A stretch of 8,264 nt of DNA from Acidobacteriota bacterium (GCA_019239815.1 JAFAZL010000669.1:1-8264), one strand, 5' to 3'; shown: positions 1-7,711, counted from the stretch's first letter. A program made the numbers and translations. The notes: a model not told the origin generated them from the letters alone.

Positions 1-264
1 TTGAAAGACGTCGAGATGCGCACCAGCGGCGAAGTGAAACTCAGCACCGGCACGCTCTACGGAATTATCAAGCGGCTGCTCAACGACGGATTGATCGTCG
101 AGCGTCGCGAACGCCCGTCCGCCGCGAACGATGACGAGCGTCGCCGCTACTACCGGCTGACCTCCGCGGGCCGAGACGTGGCCGCCGCGGAAGCCGAGCG
201 CCTGGAAAAAGTGGTCGCGCTGGCGCGATCACGGCGCCTCTTAAAGCGCACACAAACGGCGTAA
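1..264 (+). CDS. PadR-family transcriptional regulator, 5'-truncated by window edge
   Basis: This is a DNA-binding regulator of the PadR family; about 87 residues are visible. The recognition-helix segment with the family signature (STGTLYGIIKRLLNDGLI) lies at about residues 15-32. It is followed by the wing with RRRYYRLTSAGR at about 47-58 and the start of a C-terminal helix. Full PadR proteins have roughly 20-25 more residues at the N-terminus, including the first helix with an HGY-type motif, so the TTG at base 1 is most likely an internal codon and the true start lies outside the window. The stop is TAA at 262-264. The gene lies 57 bp upstream of an ADOP permease on the same strand. PadR plus ADOP is a recurrent pair in Acidobacteriota, so it probably represses that permease; this link is inferred from context. 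The effector is unknown. Confidence 0.9.
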   Translation: MKDVEMRTSGEVKLSTGTLYGIIKRLLNDGLIVERRERPSAANDDERRRYYRLTSAGRDVAAAEAERLEKVVALARSRRLLKRTQTA

Positions 265-321
265 ATCTCCGCGATACGAACAGTTTCAGAATCTTATCGA
301 ACACAGCGCACGAGGCACACC

Positions 322-2985
322 ATGAGCGAACCCTTGTCAGGTAAAACCGCAAGCAACGACTCGAAGCCGGGATCTCGCATATTTCAACTGTTGATGCGCC
401 TCCTGCCTGCGGAATTTCGCGGCGACTACGGGCCGGAGATGGAAGAAGTTTTCGCGGAACAGCGAGCGGACGCGCTGCGCAGGGGAGACAAAATGGGTGT
501 TCTGCGGCTGTGGTGGGAAACCGCGAAGGGCATTTTCACAACGGCGCCCGGCGAGCATTGGTCGATGCTGCGGCAAGACACCGGTTTCGCGATCCGCATG
601 ATGCGTAAGAATCTGGGATTCACGATCGCAGCGATCATCGTTCTGGGCCTCGGCATCGGCGCGAACACCGCAATTTTTAGCGTCGTGAACGCGGTGTTGC
701 TGAAACCACTTCCATTCGAGCACGGCGAGCGACTGTTGATGCTGAGCCAGCGGACGGTGCCCGGCGCCGGCGTTGGGCGCTCGTCAGTTCCCGAACTGAA
801 CGACTACCGCTCTCAAAATCATAGCCTCGACGGTGTCGTTGAATATCACAACATGCAGTTCACTTTGCTGGGCCGCAGCGAACCCGAGCGCGTGGAGACT
901 GGCGTTGTCTCCTGGAATTTCTTCGACATCTTCAAAGTGAAGCCTCTGTTCGGGCGCATGTTTGAGCCGGCGGACGAAAAACCTGGCGCGCCCGCCGTGC
1001 TTTTGCTGAGCTACGAGTATTGGCTGCGGAGTTTCGGCGGGGATCCGACGGTGGTCGGCAAAACATTTCGCATGAACGACAAACCGCACATGGTGATCGG
1101 TGTGCTGCCGCCGTTTCCGCAGTATCCGCAACAAAACGATGTGTATATGACGTCGGTGGCGTGTCCTTTCCGATCCGACCCGGAAATGATTGCCGATCGA
1201 AAGGGCCGGATGTTGCGACTGTTTGGCTTAATGAAACCCGGGGTGACGCCGGGGCAAGCGCAAGCCGATCTCTCGACCGTGGCGGCGACGATGCAGCGCG
1301 AATTCCCGACCGCATATTCGAAAGATGCGACCCCGAAAATGGAAGTCACTCCGATGAAAACGGAACTGACACGCGACGCCAAGCCGACCATGCTATTTCT
1401 TCTGGCCGCGGCGGGCTTCGTGCTTCTGATCGCATGCGCCAACGTCGCGAATCTGAACCTCGCGCGCATGGTGCGCCGCGGACGCGAAATGGGACTGCGC
1501 ACGGCGATGGGCGCGAGCCGCGTGCGATTGTTCCGTCAGTTGCTGACCGAGAGCTTCTTGCTGGCGTTTGGTGGCGGATTGCTGGGACTGTTGCTGGCGA
1601 AGAGTGGATTGAAGTTGTTGACCGAGTACGTGGCGCGTTTCACTCCGCGCGCGAACGAAGTTCACGTCGATGCGCAGGTTCTGCTCTTCACCCTGGGTAT
1701 CGCTGCGCTGGTCAGCATCTTGACGGGCACGGCGCCGGCCCTGGGACGCCGCGCAAATCTCGCCGCGACGTTAAAGGAAGGCGGCACGCAATCCACTCTT
1801 GGCGCGCGCCGAAGCAAAACCCGAGGCGCGTTGATCGTCGCTCAGGTCGCGGTGTCGTTTCTGCTGTTGATCGGCGCAGGCCTAATGGTGCGTAGTCTGA
1901 TCAATCTGCAGGGCGTCGATGCAGGCTTCCGGCCCGAAAATGTTCTGACGGTCCAGATCAGCCTGGATTTTTCGAAATACATGAGCGACCCCAGCATGCT
2001 GAACTTCTCCGACGCGCTGCTCGAAAAGGTTCGCGCGATGCCGCAGGTGACGTCTGCCGCAATGTCGAGCGAATTCCCGCTCGATAAATCACCTGCATTG
2101 AACCACGAGTTCCTGATCGAAGGCCAACAAGCGAATCCAAATGATAAGCCGACGACGGAGTTCAACGCCGTCACCCCCGACTATTTCCGCACGCTGGGCA
2201 TTCCGATTCTGAGTGGCAGAGATTTCGACGGCCGCGATCGACCCGACAAGTTGCGCGTCGCCATTGTGAATCAGTCGCTGGCGACTCACTATTTTCACGG
2301 CAAGGATCCTGTCGGCCATCGTCTTTCTTTCGATGACGGCAAAACATGGACGGAAATCGTCGGCGTCGTCGGTGACGTACGCGAGCGAGAACTTAGCCAG
2401 CAACCGAAAGACTATATTTCCGTGCCCTACGCGCAATATCCGCAGATGGCTCCGGGCTTGGTCGCGCTCACGCAGGGAGATCCAATGAACATCGCGCGGG
2501 CTGTGGTAATGCATTTGTATGAGGTCGATCCGAATCAGCCGGCGGGGAAGATTCAGTCGCTCGAGCAGGTCCGCGCTGAATCCATCGCGGCGCCGCGGCT
2601 GACGACGAATTTGCTTGGCCTGTTCGCGCTGCTGGCACTGGCGATCGCCGCGGCTGGCATCGGTGGCGTCATGGCGCTTTCGGTCAGCCAGCGTATCCAC
2701 GAGATCGGAGTTCGCATGGCGATTGGCGCGCGGCCCGTCGAGATCGTCGTGATGATTCTGCGCCAGGGGATGGAGCTTGCGCTCGTCGGCGTGGTGCTCG
2801 GACTGGCCGCGGCGTTTGCGCTGACACAAGGTGTGCGCGACTTTCTTTTTGGCGTGACGCCGACCGACCCGCTTACTTTCATCGGTGTTGCGGGGGTCTT
2901 GACTGCGGCGGCCTGTGCGGCTTGTTACTTCCCGGCACGACGTGCGGCACGAATCGATCCGCTGCGGGCTCTTCGCGCCGAGTAG
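322..2985 (+). CDS. ADOP-type ABC transporter permease (MacB/FtsX-like, duplicated)
   Basis: This 887-residue inner-membrane protein has two MacB/FtsX-type permease halves. Residues about 20-80 form the soluble N-terminal prefix typical of acidobacterial orphan permeases. A first membrane helix lies at about 101-126 (GLGIGANTAIFSVVNAVLL), then a MacB-like periplasmic domain (about 130-350), and helices at about 356-380, 408-430 and 452-472. The second half has a helix at about 503-525, a second periplasmic domain (about 540-755), and helices at about 762-785, 813-836 and 853-870. The paired cytoplasmic coupling motifs REMGLRTAMGASR (388-400) and HEIGVRMAIGARP (793-805) support an internal duplication. 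No ATPase gene is adjacent, hence 'orphan'. ATG 322 follows a GAGG at 312-315. The substrate cannot be read from the sequence; MacB relatives act in mechanotransmission, export of peptides or antibiotics, or lipoprotein handling. Confidence 0.95.
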   Translation: MSEPLSGKTASNDSKPGSRIFQLLMRLLPAEFRGDYGPEMEEVFAEQRADALRRGDKMGVLRLWWETAKGIFTTAPGEHWSMLRQDTGFAIRMMRKNLGFTIAAIIVLGLGIGANTAIFSVVNAVLLKPLPFEHGERLLMLSQRTVPGAGVGRSSVPELNDYRSQNHSLDGVVEYHNMQFTLLGRSEPERVETGVVSWNFFDIFKVKPLFGRMFEPADEKPGAPAVLLLSYEYWLRSFGGDPTVVGKTFRMNDKPHMVIGVLPPFPQYPQQNDVYMTSVACPFRSDPEMIADRKGRMLRLFGLMKPGVTPGQAQADLSTVAATMQREFPTAYSKDATPKMEVTPMKTELTRDAKPTMLFLLAAAGFVLLIACANVANLNLARMVRRGREMGLRTAMGASRVRLFRQLLTESFLLAFGGGLLGLLLAKSGLKLLTEYVARFTPRANEVHVDAQVLLFTLGIAALVSILTGTAPALGRRANLAATLKEGGTQSTLGARRSKTRGALIVAQVAVSFLLLIGAGLMVRSLINLQGVDAGFRPENVLTVQISLDFSKYMSDPSMLNFSDALLEKVRAMPQVTSAAMSSEFPLDKSPALNHEFLIEGQQANPNDKPTTEFNAVTPDYFRTLGIPILSGRDFDGRDRPDKLRVAIVNQSLATHYFHGKDPVGHRLSFDDGKTWTEIVGVVGDVRERELSQQPKDYISVPYAQYPQMAPGLVALTQGDPMNIARAVVMHLYEVDPNQPAGKIQSLEQVRAESIAAPRLTTNLLGLFALLALAIAAAGIGGVMALSVSQRIHEIGVRMAIGARPVEIVVMILRQGMELALVGVVLGLAAAFALTQGVRDFLFGVTPTDPLTFIGVAGVLTAAACAACYFPARRAARIDPLRALRAE

Positions 2986-3004
2986 GCCCAAACGATTTCT
3001 TCGG

Positions 3005-3029
3005 CGGGACGTCTAAGCCTCTAGTCCCG
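3005..3029. repeat. Small inverted repeat between permease and DoxX genes
   Basis: CGGGAC (3005-3010) and GTCCCG (3024-3029) form a 6-bp perfect stem around a 13-nt loop, in the 70-bp gap after the permease stop. There is no T-run after it, so it is a weak terminator candidate at best and may be chance in GC-rich DNA. Confidence 0.25.
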
Positions 3030-3044
3030 TCGGATCGCAGATTC

Positions 3045-3049
3045 GGAGA
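3045..3049 (+). promoter_or_regulatory. Ribosome binding site fixing the GTG start of the DoxX gene
   Basis: GGAGA lies 6 nt before the GTG at 3056. The first in-frame ATG is 27 codons further in, inside the first membrane helix region, so this site makes GTG 3056 the credible start. Confidence 0.7.
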
Positions 3050-3055
3050 AATCGT

Positions 3056-3451
3056 GTGCCGACATTCACGCAAGGCGCTATATCTCTGCTTGCGCGCTGG
3101 TTAATTAGCATTATTTTTGTGACTAGCGCCTACAGCAAGATGTTCGCCTGGAGCTCCAATATCGAATACATGAACTCGAAACATATGCCGGCGGCGGCCT
3201 TGTTGCTGACTAGTGCGTTGGTGATTGAAGCTGCGGGCTCGTTCTGTCTGATCACGGGCTTGGCTGCGCGAATCGCGGCAACAGTAATGTTTTTCTATAT
3301 GGTCCCGGTGACGTTTCTACTTCACGAATTCATGTCCGTGAATTTCCAGAAAAATCTCGGAATCATGGGCGGCTTGTTGATGATCGCCGCGTACGGTCCC
3401 GGTAAAATTGCGCTTGAGGCACGCGTCGCCATCGCGCCCGTCAGCAATTAG
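3056..3451 (+). CDS. DoxX-family small membrane protein
   Basis: This 131-residue protein has four predicted membrane helices at about residues 8-27, 46-67, 69-88 and 98-114, the usual size and topology of the DoxX/DoxD family. The first helix carries the family-like pattern of an Arg (R14) near its start and a Lys (K28) after a small-residue stretch (SAYSK). The helix 2-3 segment ALVIEAAGSFCLITGLAARIAA matches the DoxX style of an acidic residue followed by Gly-rich helices. The start is GTG with a good ribosome binding site. DoxX proteins are integral membrane proteins of mostly unsettled role; members have been tied to quinone-linked thiosulfate oxidation or membrane redox complexes. No partner enzyme is adjacent here, so no specific reaction is assigned. 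It lies 70 bp after the permease gene and converges on the hydrolase gene with a 13-bp gap. Confidence 0.8.
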   Translation: MPTFTQGAISLLARWLISIIFVTSAYSKMFAWSSNIEYMNSKHMPAAALLLTSALVIEAAGSFCLITGLAARIAATVMFFYMVPVTFLLHEFMSVNFQKNLGIMGGLLMIAAYGPGKIALEARVAIAPVSN

Positions 3452-3464
3452 TCTGGTTCGACGA

Positions 3465-4574
3465 TCAGCGCGCTGACTTCTCCAGAAGTTCCGCCAAATT
3501 TTGCTTCCAGATCACGGCATAGGAGTGGGTTCCGTGCCCGTGTGTCTGCTCGCTCGCCGGAATCAAAATGAACTTCCCATTCTTCAAGCGCTTCACTTCG
3601 CGCTCGGCGATACCGAGATCGGGCGGATTGATGAAATCGTCGGCGGAATTCATCCACATCACCGGCACCGTGATCTTTTCGAGATTCGGCGATGGGTCGT
3701 AGTTACGCGATGCATTCACCTGATATAACAAATCGTTCGCGTCGAGGCCCGGCATGCGATCGTGGAAATATTTGTCGAGATATTTGTCGGCGTCGTCGCG
3801 CGTCGGCAATGCCTTCTGCATCGGGAGCGGCGCGCTGCCGGCGATCAATAGAAAGTCGAGCGCGATGCGAAGTGCTTCGGCCGGCTCAGTCGTGTAGTCG
3901 CCTTTCTTCCATTCGGGATCAGTGCGGATGCCGTCCATCACCATTTTTCGCCAGACGCGGTTGCGGCCGGCGAGCTGCACGGGCAGGCAAGCCATCGGCA
4001 TCAGCGCGTCCATGAATTCGGGATATGTCTCACCCCAAACGAACGAATGCATGCAGCCCATCGACGTGCCGAAAATCAGGCGCAGATGATTCACTTTCAG
4101 CCCGTCGGTCAGCAACACGTGATGCAGCGCGACCATGTCATCATAGTCGTACTCCGGAAAGTGCGCGCGCAGGCCGTCGCTTGGCTTCGACGATTTTCCA
4201 TGGCCAACGCCGTCAACAAGAATCAAGTAATAGCGCGACGCGTCGAGCAACTGGCCAACATTGAAAAGCTCGCCGGCAAAATACGGCGCGAGAAATTGAT
4301 GCCCGCTGCCGCCCGTGCCGTGAAGAATCAACACCGCGTTCGTCGTGCGGCCCTGCGCGTCCTGAGCTGGCCTGCCCAGCGTCGTGTAGTGCAGCCGCAC
4401 CTCCGGCATCGACTGGCCGCTCTTGAATTTGAAATTGTGCACGACGAAGTCGCCCTCGGTCGCTGGCGGATACTTCGCGTCTGTTGTAGCGCTTTGCGAG
4501 CGCGCCACCGGCACCGTTACAACACTGAGCAGAATCCAGACCAATCCCACAAACAGGCGAGACATCCCGCGCAT
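3465..4574 (-). CDS. Secreted alpha/beta-fold hydrolase, homoserine O-acetyltransferase (MetX)-like
   Basis: This is a 369-residue alpha/beta hydrolase with an N-terminal signal peptide (MRGMSRLFVGLVWILLSVVT, then VPVARS; probable cleavage near residue 26). The oxyanion/HG segment LILHGTGGSGH is at about 82-92. The nucleophile elbow GTSMG places the Ser at residue 171. The acid is probably D313 in NSADDFINPP and the base is most likely H347 in THGHGTHSY. The order, spacing and the GTSMGC elbow resemble the MetX-like acyltransferase/esterase group. True MetX is cytoplasmic, whereas this protein appears exported, so an esterase, thioesterase or amidase activity is more likely than methionine synthesis; the substrate is unknown. 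ATG 4574 is chosen over a GTG at 4604 because GAGGTG precedes it by 5 nt and because it gives a normal signal peptide. It is divergent from the amidohydrolase gene. Confidence 0.88.
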   Translation of the reverse strand: MRGMSRLFVGLVWILLSVVTVPVARSQSATTDAKYPPATEGDFVVHNFKFKSGQSMPEVRLHYTTLGRPAQDAQGRTTNAVLILHGTGGSGHQFLAPYFAGELFNVGQLLDASRYYLILVDGVGHGKSSKPSDGLRAHFPEYDYDDMVALHHVLLTDGLKVNHLRLIFGTSMGCMHSFVWGETYPEFMDALMPMACLPVQLAGRNRVWRKMVMDGIRTDPEWKKGDYTTEPAEALRIALDFLLIAGSAPLPMQKALPTRDDADKYLDKYFHDRMPGLDANDLLYQVNASRNYDPSPNLEKITVPVMWMNSADDFINPPDLGIAEREVKRLKNGKFILIPASEQTHGHGTHSYAVIWKQNLAELLEKSAR

Positions 4575-4579
4575 CGGTG

Positions 4580-4585
4580 CACCTC
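4580..4585 (-). promoter_or_regulatory. Ribosome binding site deciding the hydrolase start
   Basis: Read on the minus strand, GAGGTG lies 5 nt upstream of the ATG at 4574-4572. The longer in-frame GTG start at 4604 has no purine-rich site before it and would place this site inside the coding region. Confidence 0.7.
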
Positions 4586-4599
4586 GAGGTCGGGAATCT

Positions 4600-4676
4600 A
4601 ACACAAGAAAATGGCGGTTGCGGTGAAACCTTTAAGTCCCTCCACTTCGCCCAAAGAACCCTCTACGTCTTGTGTT
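4600..4676. repeat. 9-bp perfect inverted repeat in a divergent promoter region
   Basis: AACACAAGA (4600-4608) is the exact reverse complement of TCTTGTGTT (4668-4676), with 59 bp between the arms. Both arms lie in the 184-bp intergenic region between the divergently transcribed hydrolase and amidohydrolase genes. Each gene therefore has TCTTGTGTT facing it in the same orientation upstream. This could be a two-site operator for one regulator. A chance match of this length in such a region is uncommon but possible. I see no convincing -35/-10 pair attached to the arms. Confidence 0.4.
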
Positions 4677-4746
4677 CGTGAGCCATCAGCCCATAGACTC
4701 GACGCCGAAATTGAGTGTTCCCGATATTTTGCGCTGGTCGTTCTTT

Positions 4747-4753
4747 TAAGGAG
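4747..4753 (+). promoter_or_regulatory. Strong ribosome binding site of the amidohydrolase gene
   Basis: TAAGGAG lies 5 nt before ATG 4759 and is one of the best Shine-Dalgarno matches in the window. It fixes the start at the beginning of a clean signal peptide. Confidence 0.8.
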
Positions 4754-4758
4754 TTCCG

Positions 4759-6198
4759 ATGCGTGCTCGATTCCTGTTCCTATCCTGCTGTCTACTGCCG
4801 AGTCTGGCGCTCGCTCAAACTGCCGGCCACCTCGGCCCGCAGGTCAAACCTTTCGTCCGCGAAGATGCGTCAACGATCGTGCTGGCACACGTGCGTGTGA
4901 TCGATGGCACCGGTGCCGCAGCGCGCGCGGATCAATCGGTGGTCATCCGCGACGGACAAATCGTCGCCGTGGGCGATGCATCGTCGACGAAAGCGCCCGA
5001 TGGCGCGAAAGTGCTCGATCTGACCGGGCGAACTATCATTCCAGGTCTCGTCGGTATGCACGACCACATGTATTACCCTGCGCCGAAAGGGCCGCCGGCG
5101 ATGTATCCCGAGCACGCGACAAGTTTCCCGCGACTGTATCTTGCGGGGGGTGTGACCACGATTCGGACGACGGGCAGCGTCGAGCCATACACCGACCTCG
5201 AATTGAAAAAGGCGATCGACTCCGGCGCCGCGATCGGTCCGAAGATGCATGTGACCGGCCCGTACTTCGAAGGCCAGGGCGCCTTCACTCCACAAATGCA
5301 CGAACTCAAGGACGCGGAGGACGCGCGCCGCACCGCCGAATACTGGGTTGCGGAAGGCGTGACTTCATTCAAGGCCTACATGCACATCACCCCTGACGAA
5401 CTAAGCGCGATCGTAAAAGTCGCTCACGCTCACGGCCTCAAGGTGACCGGGCATCTTTGTTCGGTCGGCTTTCGCGAAGCCGCTTCGATCGGCATCGACG
5501 ACCTCGAGCACGGCATTTTCGCCGATTCCGAGTTCGTAGAAGGCCGAAAACCCGGCGCATGCCCGGAGCGCGACACCGTCGAAGAGTCCATGCTGAATCT
5601 CGACGCGACTTCCGGGCCGCTGCACGACACGATTCGCGACTTGATCAGCAAGCATGTCGCTGTCACATCGACGCTGCCTGTTTTCGAAACAATCGTGCCC
5701 AATCGCGCGCCGCTCGAGCCGCGGGTGCTCGACGCGATGTTGCCCGAAGCGAGAATTCAATACCTGCAACGACGCTCGATAATTTCAGACGGCGCGGCGG
5801 AGTCTCATTGGGCCGCGTTCATCAAGAAAGAGATGGAGTTCGAACACGAGTTCGCCAAAGAAGGCGGCCTGCTCCTCGCCGGACTAGACCCGACCGGCTA
5901 CGGCGGCGTCATCGCCGGATTCGGTGACCAACGCGAGATTGAGTTGCTGGTCGAGGCGGGTTTCACGCCGCTCGAAGCGATTCACATCGCAACGGCAAAC
6001 GGTGCCGAATTCTTAGGCGAGCAAAATCAGATCGGCACGATTGCGCCGGGCAAAGCTGCCGACATCGTCGTGATCAGCGGCGATCCATCAGCCAATATCA
6101 AAGACATCGAGAACGTCGAAATCGTATTCAAGGACGGCGTCGGCTACGACTCCGCGAAAATGATCGAGTCGGTGAAGGGTCTGGTCGGCCTGCGCTGA
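4759..6198 (+). CDS. Secreted metal-dependent amidohydrolase (imidazolonepropionase/prolidase-like)
   Basis: This 479-residue protein of the amidohydrolase superfamily hydrolyses C-N (or related) bonds at a binuclear metal centre. A signal peptide spans residues 1-19 (hydrophobic core FLFLSCCLLPSLALA, cleavage before Q20), so it acts in the periplasm or outside. The small beta-sandwich part (about 38-95) leads into the barrel. All expected metal ligands are visible: H101 and H103 in GMHDHM, probable carboxylated K205 in SFKAY, H232 in GHL, H251 in LEHG, and D377 in GLDPTG. The C-terminal closing motif IGTIAPGKAADIVVISGDP is at about 425-443. Members of this branch include dipeptidases acting on X-Pro or X-Arg/Lys and other amidases, but the substrate here is not determinable. 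It has its own promoter region, is divergent from the MetX-like hydrolase, and converges on the phosphodiesterase gene. Confidence 0.93.
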   Translation: MRARFLFLSCCLLPSLALAQTAGHLGPQVKPFVREDASTIVLAHVRVIDGTGAAARADQSVVIRDGQIVAVGDASSTKAPDGAKVLDLTGRTIIPGLVGMHDHMYYPAPKGPPAMYPEHATSFPRLYLAGGVTTIRTTGSVEPYTDLELKKAIDSGAAIGPKMHVTGPYFEGQGAFTPQMHELKDAEDARRTAEYWVAEGVTSFKAYMHITPDELSAIVKVAHAHGLKVTGHLCSVGFREAASIGIDDLEHGIFADSEFVEGRKPGACPERDTVEESMLNLDATSGPLHDTIRDLISKHVAVTSTLPVFETIVPNRAPLEPRVLDAMLPEARIQYLQRRSIISDGAAESHWAAFIKKEMEFEHEFAKEGGLLLAGLDPTGYGGVIAGFGDQREIELLVEAGFTPLEAIHIATANGAEFLGEQNQIGTIAPGKAADIVVISGDPSANIKDIENVEIVFKDGVGYDSAKMIESVKGLVGLR

Positions 6199-6214
6199 GA
6201 TCGCTTCGCTGACG

Positions 6215-6236
6215 CGCTTAGCATACCGCTAGAGCG
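6215..6236. terminator. Possible bidirectional hairpin between convergent genes
   Basis: In the 47-bp gap between two convergent stop codons, CGCT-T-AGC (6215-6222) can pair with GCT-AG-AGCG (6228-6236). This gives 7 bp with a small internal loop and a 5-nt apical loop. There is no T-run on either side. Position favours a shared terminator; strength does not. Confidence 0.3.
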
Positions 6237-6245
6237 GCGACGTCG

Positions 6246-7703
6246 TTACGGCAACATGTTCTTCCCGTCGGCCGACGGCAGCTCTAGCCCCGCCTCATGC
6301 GCCAGCGTCGGCGCGATGTTGCGCATGTCGATCACGCCAAGATCCTTCGCCGCCGGCACACCCGGCCCAGCCAAGAAAAACGAAGCCCGCAGATCGGGCA
6401 AGTCCGGCAGCTCGCCGTGTGTTCCTCCAACCTTCGTCTTGGTGAGCAGCGGCGTCTCCGCATCGCTACCCGTGCGCCATCCGGGCTTGAGCCCAACAAA
6501 GAACGACGCCGTCGGATATCCCCCTCGTGCCTGCACTTCCTCGGCGTCCAGCACTCGGTCAACGCCATTCGCCGGATCGGCGGCAATCTTCGTCAGCAAA
6601 TCCTTAACCTGAGATCGCAGCGCCACATCCGTCGGATCCTTCAACATAATCGCCGCCGATCCGCCCGTCACCCACGGCATCGCTCGCCAATCGGTGATTT
6701 TCCCCTTCGCATCGAGATCGAACAATTTCGCCTGACGAAACGCCGAGAAAAAGTTGAGTTGCGCGTCGGTCCGCGCAAATCCATGGTCCGACACGACCGC
6801 CACAAACGTGCGACCCGGTCCCAGCCGCTCGGCCGCTTCCCACACTCCACCGATCGCGGCGTCAATCCCCTCCAGCACCGTGATCGCTTCGGGGCTGAAC
6901 GGCCCAGTCTCATGCTCGATGTGATCGAGCGCGATCAAATGCAGCGTCAGCAGCGCCGGATGCTTTTTCTCCAGAATCCACTCCGCATATTTGCCGCGAT
7001 TCTTGTCGGCCTCGACTGTTGTATCGATCCCTCCGCTATACGGCCCGATCTCCGCCGTAGCTTCCGCGATCAATCCCGGCGTCGACACCGCGCGCAGCAA
7101 CTTCGCATCCTCCGGCGTATTCGCGCGCCAGAATTCCGGAATCAACCAGTTGATGTGCGCGCCGACCGTCACCGGCCACTGAACGCTCGCCGACGTCCGC
7201 CCTGCCTTAGCAGCCGCGTCCCACAGCGTCGGCACGCGAATGTCCTCGGCGTACCAATACCACCCCTGTGCATTTTTCTGCAGCGGATCGAACGTCGTAT
7301 TCGCATAGATTCCGTGCTTCGCCGGCCACACGCCGGTCACCAGCGTCGTGTGACTGGGATAGGTGACCGTAGGCACCACGCCTTGCACTCCATCGGCGTA
7401 CGTGCCTTGCGCGAGAAACTTGCGCAGGTTCGGAATTTTCGCCCCATGCGCGTCGGCTTGCGTCACATAGTCGGGCCTCAACCCATCGACCGAAATCATC
7501 ACGAGCAACGGCGGCGTTGCGCGATCTTGAGCCGCGGCTGTCTGTCGTCCGACCAGGCCGCTATCCGCGGCGACGCAAAGAACGACCGTCACCAGCAGCG
7601 GCAACATCCGCCGAAACGAAATCCAACTCCGCACTCGCCACACCGATCTCGAACTCGCCTTCATCCATCCCCCAGGGTTGGTTCCACAACCTCGCAGCAG
7701 CAT
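6246..7703 (-). CDS. Secreted alkaline phosphatase-superfamily protein, type I phosphodiesterase/nucleotide pyrophosphatase (NPP)-like
   Basis: This is a 485-residue member of the NPP/phosphodiesterase branch of the alkaline phosphatase superfamily, which hydrolyses phosphomono- or diesters with two zinc ions. The visible active site is complete: D73 in ISVDGLRPD, nucleophile T114 in PTVTYPSHTT, D260 and H264 in ALDHIEHETGP, D306 and H307 in VSDHGF, and H429 in GGTHGE. A hydrophobic segment at about 34-47 followed by AAAQD (57-60) looks like a signal peptide, so export is expected. The start at 7703 has GGAGG 8 nt upstream, but the resulting n-region is long (about 32 residues). An internal ATG at 7664 (residue 14) with a G-run close to it gives a more normal signal peptide. 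The gene is convergent with the amidohydrolase and divergent from the polyketide synthase gene. Whether it acts on nucleotides, lipids or sugar phosphates is not evident. Confidence 0.92.
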   Translation of the reverse strand: MLLRGCGTNPGGWMKASSRSVWRVRSWISFRRMLPLLVTVVLCVAADSGLVGRQTAAAQDRATPPLLVMISVDGLRPDYVTQADAHGAKIPNLRKFLAQGTYADGVQGVVPTVTYPSHTTLVTGVWPAKHGIYANTTFDPLQKNAQGWYWYAEDIRVPTLWDAAAKAGRTSASVQWPVTVGAHINWLIPEFWRANTPEDAKLLRAVSTPGLIAEATAEIGPYSGGIDTTVEADKNRGKYAEWILEKKHPALLTLHLIALDHIEHETGPFSPEAITVLEGIDAAIGGVWEAAERLGPGRTFVAVVSDHGFARTDAQLNFFSAFRQAKLFDLDAKGKITDWRAMPWVTGGSAAIMLKDPTDVALRSQVKDLLTKIAADPANGVDRVLDAEEVQARGGYPTASFFVGLKPGWRTGSDAETPLLTKTKVGGTHGELPDLPDLRASFFLAGPGVPAAKDLGVIDMRNIAPTLAHEAGLELPSADGKNMLP

Positions 7704-7711
7704 ACTTTAGT

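Noticed and set aside
1020..1895. A 291-codon plus-strand frame overlapping the permease in another frame
   Set aside because: It is Arg/Gly/Asp-rich without motifs and lies wholly inside the permease coding region; it is a shadow frame.
2089..2991. A 300-codon minus-strand frame antisense to the permease
   Set aside because: Its composition is Arg/His/Gln-rich with no family motif, and the plus strand encodes a full-length, domain-complete permease.
3465..3476. Perfect 12-bp palindrome TCAGCGCGCTGA at the convergent DoxX/hydrolase junction
   Set aside because: It lies within the last codons of the hydrolase, has no T-run, and about two 12-bp palindromes are expected by chance in a window this long.
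4576..4590. Two overlapping palindromes (GGTGCACC and ACCTCGAGGT) covering the hydrolase ribosome binding site
   Set aside because: Hairpins from them would have only 3-4 bp stems, and palindromes of this length are frequent by chance. I did not claim ribosome-binding-site sequestration.
4575..4604. Longer GTG start (4604) for the MetX-like hydrolase
   Set aside because: No ribosome binding site precedes it. The extra 10 residues (MLDSRPRGAP) would disturb the signal peptide, and a good site sits just before ATG 4574.
4780..4794. Possible lipoprotein cysteine (C10/C11) in the amidohydrolase signal peptide
   Set aside because: The cysteines lie too near the N-terminus, before the hydrophobic core ends, and no L-[AS]-[GA]-C lipobox is present. 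A standard ALA cleavage site at residues 17-19 fits better.
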